26,148 nucleotides of DNA from a virus: IMG/VR virus record IMGVR_UViG_3300042567_001704, positions 1 through 26,148 of that record; one strand, given 5' to 3'. This document shows, piece by piece, positions 21,306 through 26,148 of the stretch. The number at the start of each line of letters is the position of its first letter. The first letter of the stretch is position 1. Below the pieces are notes generated by a model. That model was not told the origin of the DNA and searched no databases. It saw nothing but the letters and a program-made list of their open reading frames with translations. The translations under genes were made by a program, and so were the position numbers.

Positions 21306-22740
21306 TGTCCAAAAATTTTTCTTAGAAATGATGTTGGAAGACGCAACAAGTTATGTGCGTGTTCAAAATATCTATAACCCGCAGAACTTTGACAAGAGTT
21401 TAAGACCTGCGGCAGAGTTCATCAAAGAACACTCAGACAAACACAAGACCATGCCTGACCGCACACAGATCATGGTCACCACAGGTATTAAACTTAACCC
21501 AGCACCGGATTTAAACGACGGGCATTATGAGTGGCTCATGACTGAGTTTGAATCATTTACTAAAAAAGAAGAACTATCACGAGCCATTTTAAAATCTTAT
21601 GACTTGCTGGAGAAGGGCGAGTTTGAACCTGTTGAAAAACTTATCAAAGATGCAGTACAGATATCACTTACTAAAGACATGGGCACGGATTACTTTGCTG
21701 ATCCTAAGGCTCGCATTGAGAAATACTTTAACTCGGGCGGGCAAGTAAGCACAGGATGGCCACAACTGGATAGATTGTTGTATGGTGGATTCAGTCGTGG
21801 TGAACTAAACATTTTTGCCGGCGGATCAGGTTCTGGTAAGTCACTTGTGATGATGAACATTGCACTAAACTGGTTGCAACAAGGCCTTAGTGGAGTGTAT
21901 ATCACACTAGAACTTTCAGAAGAACTCACAAGTTTGCGTACAGATGCCATGCTAACCAACATGAGCACCAAAGACATCCGTCGCGACATGGACACAACTG
22001 AACTCAAGGTCAAACTTGTGGCCAAAAAGTCTGGCAACTATCAGGTCAAAGGCCTGCCGGCACAGAGCAACATCAATGACATTCGTGCGTATTTGAAAGA
22101 GTATCAAATTCAAACAGGCAAGAAAGTTGACTTTGTGATGATTGACTACTTGGACTTGCTGATGCCTGTTAGTGCCAAAGTGTCACCTAATGACTTGTTT
22201 GTGAAAGACAAGTATGTGTCAGAAGAACTACGCAACTTGGCCAAAGAACTGGCAGTGCTAATGGTTACTGCAAGCCAGTTGAATAGAAGTGCGGTAGAGG
22301 AAATTGAATTTGATCACTCGCATATTTCGGGTGGTATTTCCAAGATCAACACCGCAGATAACGTGTTTGGTATATTTACAAGTCGCGCCATGAAAGAGCG
22401 TGGCAAGTATCAAATACAATGTATGAAGAGTCGAAGCTCGACCGGCGTTGGTCAAAAGATTGATTTGGAGTATAACATTGAAACCATGCGCATTACTGAT
22501 GAAGGCGGAGACGAGGGAACTGGATACAACAGACCCCAAAGCAGTATTATGGACTCAATCAAGGCCAAGAGCCAGGTCAAGGCTGCTGATACCGGAGTCG
22601 AAAGTGAATCATCTCCACCATGGGAACGAGCCACAGGAACTCCTGCCTGGGAAAAACCACCACAGGACACAGGCAAAGTCACAGCAGATGTTCAAAGTGC
22701 AAAACTAAAACAACTGCTAGGGCAGATTAAACAGTCATGA
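21283..22740 (+). CDS. 41: Replicative DNA helicase, gp41-like (DnaB family), TTG start
   Basis: A 485-residue hexameric-type helicase that would unwind the fork 5'-3' with the gp61-like primase. The N-terminal ~150 residues are helical. GGSGSGKS at 180-187 is Walker A; FVMIDYLDLL is the Walker B strand; VLMVTASQLNRSAVEE carries the sensor and Gln of motif H3, and KSRSSTGVG supplies the arginine-finger region. The TTG at 21283, inside the primase gene, has AAGGA nine bases upstream. The C-terminal ~60 residues are a flexible linker (PPWERATGTPAWEKPPQDTG) ending in a helix, KLKQLLGQIKQS. The last 67 bases of this gene occur a second time at 24071-24137; see those entries. Confidence 0.92.
   Translation: MVKDYGLDVQKFFLEMMLEDATSYVRVQNIYNPQNFDKSLRPAAEFIKEHSDKHKTMPDRTQIMVTTGIKLNPAPDLNDGHYEWLMTEFESFTKKEELSRAILKSYDLLEKGEFEPVEKLIKDAVQISLTKDMGTDYFADPKARIEKYFNSGGQVSTGWPQLDRLLYGGFSRGELNIFAGGSGSGKSLVMMNIALNWLQQGLSGVYITLELSEELTSLRTDAMLTNMSTKDIRRDMDTTELKVKLVAKKSGNYQVKGLPAQSNINDIRAYLKEYQIQTGKKVDFVMIDYLDLLMPVSAKVSPNDLFVKDKYVSEELRNLAKELAVLMVTASQLNRSAVEEIEFDHSHISGGISKINTADNVFGIFTSRAMKERGKYQIQCMKSRSSTGVGQKIDLEYNIETMRITDEGGDEGTGYNRPQSSIMDSIKAKSQVKAADTGVESESSPPWERATGTPAWEKPPQDTGKVTADVQSAKLKQLLGQIKQS
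22674..22740 (+). repeat. Helicase 3' end, copy 1 of a direct repeat
   Basis: These 67 bases align without gaps to 24071-24137: 55 match, and the first 45 differ at one base only. All differences up to the last two codons are synonymous (GTT/GTA, CTA/CTG, GGG/GGC, CAG/CAA, ATT/ATC). Copy 1 forms the functional C-terminus of the present helicase gene. Confidence 0.9.
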
Positions 22741-23381
22741 AGTTGGTTTGTTTCCCCCATTATACTTGTGGTGGGTTACTGTGCGACATTTTAAATAATA
22801 CATTTAGTCCTGTAGGTACTAATGGAGGTATAAACAGTATACATCACTCGTTTGGAAAAATTGGAGATGTTGATACTGTACAAATAAATTTTGATCAAAA
22901 AAAATTAATACAGTCTATATTGCTAAAATCGTCTGATGATAATTTATGGATAGGTACACATTGTTGGCCCGGCGTCTTGCCCCTAGATCAATTTGACCAC
23001 ATAATATCAGTTACTACCAGCACCTGGAAAAGTCGATTATATCGATGGACAAGAGCATATCATCACTACTTTGCTCCACAGTGGACACATCTGAGTGGAA
23101 TGTCTCAAATTGATAAAACAAGAGAGACTGCAAAAAATTATCACATCGCGTTTGACCCCGTTATGGCTGACAATGTTGTCAACATAGAATTTGCAGACAT
23201 TGTTGAGAACACACAAGAATTCAAACACATTGTAAAAGATTATTCAATTCAACATCATATAGAGCGTTGGCAATCGATCAATAGTTTTTTGTACACAGAT
23301 ATCTGGAACGCTCAAGCAACTCATGCATTCTATCAAGCCGAAGTAGAAATCAATCTGCAGCGATACTACAGATATGAATAA
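22737..23381 (+). CDS. Cassette ORF 1, sulfotransferase-like unknown
   Basis: A 214-residue protein, MKLVCFPHYTCGGLLCDILN at the N-terminus, overlapping the helicase stop (ATGA). The opening 'FPHYTCGGLLCDILN' resembles the PAPS-binding start of sulfotransferase-like proteins, in which a Gly-rich loop follows the first strand, but the classical basic residue is missing. TSTWKSRLYRWTRAYHHYF (about 96-114) and VNIEFADIVENTQEFKHIV (about 143-161) fit the C-terminal part of that fold, where a 'F-DIV' strand precedes a helix. A role in modifying a glycan or capsid sugar would fit the phage's other genes. This is weak family evidence. Confidence 0.6.
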   Translation: MKLVCFPHYTCGGLLCDILNNTFSPVGTNGGINSIHHSFGKIGDVDTVQINFDQKKLIQSILLKSSDDNLWIGTHCWPGVLPLDQFDHIISVTTSTWKSRLYRWTRAYHHYFAPQWTHLSGMSQIDKTRETAKNYHIAFDPVMADNVVNIEFADIVENTQEFKHIVKDYSIQHHIERWQSINSFLYTDIWNAQATHAFYQAEVEINLQRYYRYE

Positions 23382-24105
23382 AATTTTTACATTTGGGGAT
23401 GGCTATGCCACTGGGCATATATGGCCTGAATGGCCGCAAATTTTACAGGCATTGTTGCCAGAGTATCAAATAGTTAATACAGCAGGAATTGGCGCAGGTG
23501 CAGAATTTTTAGTGTCTGGTTTGATTGATCTTTTACCGAATATGCACCACCAACAAGCAATTGTGCAATGGCCGCAGGCCAATCGATTTGATAAGTTATT
23601 ACAAGATCAGTCGTGGGATTCTACAATTTCAAATGACAGTGTCTATCACTTTAATCGAGTACGCGATACTCAAAAAAGAGAGTGGTGGTTAAGTAGTACT
23701 AGTGACAGCGTAAAATTGTATCATGAGCATTATGTACAAAGTTCGCAAGGCCATCGTCGCTTGGAAATCTTTAAGACTTTGGTAACACACACATTAAATC
23801 AAATTGACTGCGGCACTGTATACACCTCAACTCAAGATCAAGAATTTTACAGTAGACAAACAAGATTTATTACAACCAGACAGAGTCAAATACAGCCTAG
23901 TCCAGTAGTGCATTTTTATTGGATAGTTGAAAAGATTCTACCAAAGTTAACAGCACAAGTTGATCAATCAAGACTTGTAATGTTAGAAGTCCTGATAAAC
24001 AAAATTAATTGGGTGCCTTATGATCCTAACAGGGAATCAATCTGGCAAGATATAGTTAGGAAATTGCACCCAAAGTCACAGCAGATGTACAAAGTGCAAA
24101 ACTAA
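23374..24105 (+). CDS. Cassette ORF 2, SGNH-like protein D with GDG in place of GDS
   Basis: A 243-residue protein, MNKIFTFGDGYATGHIWPEW and on, with the SGNH block I position occupied by GDG: the nucleophile Ser is replaced by Gly, so hydrolase activity is doubtful. NTAGIGAGAEFLVSGLIDLL (about 34-53) matches block II and QQAIVQWPQANRFD (about 59-72) the strand and Asn of block III. The last 11-12 codons (PKSQQMYKVQN) are read from the helicase repeat in a different frame, so the gene has lost its own stop and probably its native C-terminus. No DxxH pair is seen at the end, consistent with truncation. It overlaps ORF 1 by eight bases. Confidence 0.65.
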   Translation: MNKIFTFGDGYATGHIWPEWPQILQALLPEYQIVNTAGIGAGAEFLVSGLIDLLPNMHHQQAIVQWPQANRFDKLLQDQSWDSTISNDSVYHFNRVRDTQKREWWLSSTSDSVKLYHEHYVQSSQGHRRLEIFKTLVTHTLNQIDCGTVYTSTQDQEFYSRQTRFITTRQSQIQPSPVVHFYWIVEKILPKLTAQVDQSRLVMLEVLINKINWVPYDPNRESIWQDIVRKLHPKSQQMYKVQN

Positions 24106-24137
24106 AACAACTGCTGGGCCAAATCAAATCAAATTAA
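24071..24137 (+). pseudogene. Remnant of the helicase gene 3' end, copy 2
   Basis: In the helicase frame this reads KVTADVQSAKLKQLLGQIKS then N and TAA, matching the last residues of the intact helicase (ending IKQS). Upstream of 24071 that frame meets a TAG within about 15 bases, so there is no longer gene. The TAA overlaps the stop of the convergent structural gene at 24134, implying that the helicase originally ended here. Confidence 0.85.
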
Positions 24138-25063
24138 GCGTTCACTGCCTTGATAACAACAAAGTTCAACACAATGGCTTCGCCTAAGGAGCCCGAACTC
24201 ATGTTGCCTATTGAGATTCTACAACTGCCGGTAGCAACTGCATCGCACTGAACGTTGTATGCACCAGCGGTTGCTCCAGACCCGATACAAATCATTACAA
24301 CATCTGTGGCAGCAATCACACTATTGGTCAATGTAAAACTGACTTCTGCGGCTGCATTCAAACTGGCGTTGTTCATGGTAATTTGACCGCAACGCTTATT
24401 GAGTGTGACACCAGTTGCTTTACTAGTGATCTGGGTAACAGCACCGCCTGTGCCTGTGGAATAACCAACAGCAGATTCGGTGCTACCCAGCAGTGGTCGA
24501 TTTAGATCATAGATAGTAATAGTGGTACCACCATCCACAGTTGAAAATGCAAATTGATATGTACCTGTGGCTGCAAAAGTAATCACATTTGATGCATAAC
24601 CTTGAAGGCCTGTAGTACCTAAACTCACCGCGGCAGGTAGGGTTAATGTGTATGCAGTACTGGTGACATTTACAGCAATCTGTATGATGCCTTGACTCCC
24701 ACTGACAGGAAAGTTATTGAAATTCAAACTGATTGAACCAGTGGTTGAAATATACTGATATTGACCGGCGCTGTAGTCAATGGCTATGGACCCAGAAGTT
24801 GCTGCGTTTTGCAAAAAAGTATAACTGACATCTTGTAATTTAACGGCGTATATCAAATTATCCGCCATGTTGTTGTTTAGAGTGGTGCCTGCTAGAGCAG
24901 CTTTGAAAATACCATTGTTTTGTAAGTCTGTAATTTCAGTACCAGCATAACTAAAGTTGGTTTTGATATTGGTAAAATTATCTCGGAACCCCTGTGTGTT
25001 GTTGGGTTGTCCAGCCACCGGAAAGGTGCCGTCTACATTGTTTGGGTTGATTTGACTTGTCAT
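24134..25063 (-). CDS. Virion structural protein, fibre- or neck-type
   Basis: A 309-residue protein. The N-terminus MTSQINPNNVDGTFPVAGQP then NNTQGFRDNFTNIKTNF is a strongly conserved opening in structural proteins of aquatic T4-like phages ('P-NID---PVAGQDN-SQGFRDNF--I'). The rest is beta-rich and low in charge, with many Ser, Thr, Gly and Ala residues (ITFAATGTYQFAFSTVDGGT and on), as in fibre shafts or decoration proteins. An AGGA ribosome site lies about seven bases before the ATG, and AATAAATA a further ~10 bases upstream. Its stop overlaps the helicase remnant by three to four bases. The exact location in the particle is not known. Confidence 0.82.
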   Translation of the reverse strand: MTSQINPNNVDGTFPVAGQPNNTQGFRDNFTNIKTNFSYAGTEITDLQNNGIFKAALAGTTLNNNMADNLIYAVKLQDVSYTFLQNAATSGSIAIDYSAGQYQYISTTGSISLNFNNFPVSGSQGIIQIAVNVTSTAYTLTLPAAVSLGTTGLQGYASNVITFAATGTYQFAFSTVDGGTTITIYDLNRPLLGSTESAVGYSTGTGGAVTQITSKATGVTLNKRCGQITMNNASLNAAAEVSFTLTNSVIAATDVVMICIGSGATAGAYNVQCDAVATGSCRISIGNMSSGSLGEAIVLNFVVIKAVNA

Positions 25064-25083
25064 AGGTATTCCTGTATAGTAGA

Positions 25084-25091
25084 TATTTATT
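25084..25091 (-). promoter_or_regulatory. Late-type promoter variant AATAAATA
   Basis: The minus strand has AATAAATA, one change from TATAAATA, followed by a 20-base leader containing AGGA before the ATG at 25063. This is the expected layout of a late structural gene with a normal leader. A weaker plus-strand candidate, ACTAAATA at 25106-25113, faces the opposite way. Confidence 0.45.
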
Positions 25092-25132
25092 TGAACTTGA
25101 TATACACTAAATAATCCAAAGGCCCAGATTGC

Positions 25133-25381
25133 ATGCAGAAAAAGACCCGAAGTTTACTAGAAGAACTAGACTCGTTGTACGTAGAGCGTGATCGCCGCCT
25201 GATAATCGAAACTCGGGCCGACAGCATTATTGCCAGCGCCATACGCTTGATAGAACAGATCGAAGCAGAGTTTGGCGCAGAACAAGCTGACAATCTCACA
25301 CGTAAATTGCTCAATGCAATACGTACCAAAGATGCTGGCAAGTTCTCGCGTTCAGTTAGGAGAACCAATGCAGATTCATGA
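25133..25381 (+). CDS. Small helical hypothetical protein
   Basis: An 82-residue charged helical protein: MQKKTRSLLEELDSLYVERD then RRLIIETRADSIIASAIRLI, probably a coiled coil, ending in a basic RTKDAGKFSRSVRRTNADS. Similar small helical proteins occur upstream of structural genes in marine T4-like phages without known function. It is divergent from the structural gene at 24134-25063 and its last 14 bases overlap the next gene. The upstream region has a weak late-type element but no clear sigma70 promoter. Confidence 0.68.
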   Translation: MQKKTRSLLEELDSLYVERDRRLIIETRADSIIASAIRLIEQIEAEFGAEQADNLTRKLLNAIRTKDAGKFSRSVRRTNADS

Positions 25382-26148
25382 ATTAACACGACCACGCAAA
25401 ATTAACGAAGCCAGTGTGGCCGGTGCAATAGGCGGTGCAACAGCAGTAGCAGGCGGTATAGGATCTGCTCTGGGCAAAAGTTTAATGACCCAGGCGTTTG
25501 GTACAGATGTGACACCAAAATATGGAGATACTCAAAGTCGAGAGCAAGGCTTTAAAAGCATGGTCAACAGTTCAGCGGCCAAAACGCTGGCCACTACCAT
25601 GCAGACTGCTTGGGCACAAACTGTGCAAAACTTCCTGGCCAATAGTAAAGATTCTATGGGCAACCCTCCCACCAGTGTTAAAGCAGTTACTTCACCCAGC
25701 ATTGATGCGTTGAAAAATCAACTACGAGCATTGGTTAATAAAATGATTGATGGCCGAACCTCAAGTTTTGATTATAGTAATATGGCCAACAACATTGGTG
25801 ACCCTGTTGCTAAGGCTGGAAGTCAAGAAATCATTAGTAGAATCAATGAATATATAGAGTCTATTTTTGACGCCACAGTGCAGGGTGTTGATCCTAAAAC
25901 AATGTCTAATAGTTGGCTCAAACTAGTAGGCGACGGTATCTTGCCGGCGCAGAACGCAAGAGCCTATGATAGCAAATCTGGTAGTGTAATAACAATGTCC
26001 CCAGGCGCTACGAAATTGGCTGATTTGTTAAGGTTAGACGACGGGGATATAGTGAAGATTAGACAAACCATTAAAATCCCTGGCGGCGAGCAATATGCAA
26101 GAACAATTCTTGACAAGAGAACACCTGCAACAATAGCTTCTCCCTTGA
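25368..26148 (+). CDS. Partial late protein, open at the right edge
   Basis: The ATG at 25368 has AGGAG five bases upstream and opens a frame of 260 codons that continues past the window; the final TTG A is not a stop in this frame. MQIHELTRPRKINEASVAGA is followed by a glycine-rich hydrophobic stretch (IGGATAVAGGIGSALGKSLM, about residues 21-40) that may insert into or lie on a membrane, then helical, Asn/Ser-rich sequence (SSAAKTLATTMQTAWAQTVQ) and a beta-type segment DGDIVKIRQTIKIPGGEQY. I do not recognise a family. Composition and neighbours suggest a virion or assembly protein. Confidence 0.72.
   Translation, partial: MQIHELTRPRKINEASVAGAIGGATAVAGGIGSALGKSLMTQAFGTDVTPKYGDTQSREQGFKSMVNSSAAKTLATTMQTAWAQTVQNFLANSKDSMGNPPTSVKAVTSPSIDALKNQLRALVNKMIDGRTSSFDYSNMANNIGDPVAKAGSQEIISRINEYIESIFDATVQGVDPKTMSNSWLKLVGDGILPAQNARAYDSKSGSVITMSPGATKLADLLRLDDGDIVKIRQTIKIPGGEQYARTILDKRTPATIASPL

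Larger units (their letters stand above)
22737..24105 (+). mobile_element. Two-gene cassette inserted at the 3' end of the helicase gene
   Basis: The segment between the two copies of the helicase 3' end holds exactly two ORFs, a sulfotransferase-like unknown and an SGNH-like protein. The inserted DNA proper is about 22741-24070. The left copy restores the helicase stop; the right copy is a coding remnant whose stop meets the convergent structural gene, which suggests it marks the original gene end. No integrase, transposase or homing endonuclease motif is visible in either ORF, so movement by recombination with a related phage is likelier than self-mobilisation. Base composition is A+T-richer than the helicase gene. 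Confidence 0.7.

Noticed and set aside
22737-24105. Homing endonuclease or transposase within the cassette
   Set aside because: Neither ORF shows HNH, GIY-YIG, LAGLIDADG or DDE-type motifs, so self-mobility is not supported.

Overview
The window looks like part of the genome of a T4-like (contractile-tailed) bacteriophage, probably from an aquatic environment. It carries recognisable T4-type replication and recombination genes: a UvsW-like helicase, a clamp-loader small subunit (gp62-like), a gp61-like primase and a gp41-like DnaB-family helicase. Virion-type proteins, very tight gene packing with ATGA and TAATG start/stop overlaps, sigma70-like promoters, and TATAAATA-type elements resembling T4 late promoters support this. 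I saw no tRNA, rRNA, CRISPR array or integrase. The host cannot be named from this sequence.

Layout. (1) Positions 1-8357 hold a surface-sugar and small-molecule modification block. Four minus-strand genes (one cut by the window edge, two glycosyltransferase-like, one nucleotidyltransferase-cupin fusion) are followed by a plus-strand run of two SAM-methyltransferase-like proteins, a GT17-like and a GT8-like transferase, a radical SAM enzyme, a 361-residue protein with a transferase-like C-terminus, a small unknown and a minus-strand unknown. (2) Positions 8365-10530 look like an early region. Three genes are each preceded by a near-identical ~50 bp promoter repeat, then come an AAA ATPase and three very small ORFs, closed by two consecutive terminators. 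(3) Positions 10529-18286 are a long plus-strand replication/accessory operon: a conserved unknown, uvsW, two SGNH-like proteins, then a second promoter followed by an unknown, a cupin, a small unknown, the gp62-like protein, a third SGNH-like protein, a zinc-finger protein, a small virion-like protein and a strikingly small DnaE-like protein. (4) Positions 18261-20284 hold a minus-strand unknown, a MaoC/NodN-type hydratase that is unexpected in a phage, and a structural protein. (5) Positions 20281-24137 hold primase and helicase, followed by a two-gene insertion that has duplicated the 3' end of the helicase gene. (6) Positions 24134-26148 hold structural or late unknown genes, the last open at the right edge.

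The strongest observations are four. The duplicated helicase 3' end brackets a two-gene cassette. A 189-residue protein retains the catalytic aspartates and several signature motifs of bacterial DNA polymerase III alpha although it is about one sixth of its length. Several promoters place the predicted transcription start exactly on the ATG, implying leaderless mRNAs. A MaoC hydratase sits as a single-gene insertion between strand switches. All functional calls rest on motif recognition by eye; no database search was run.
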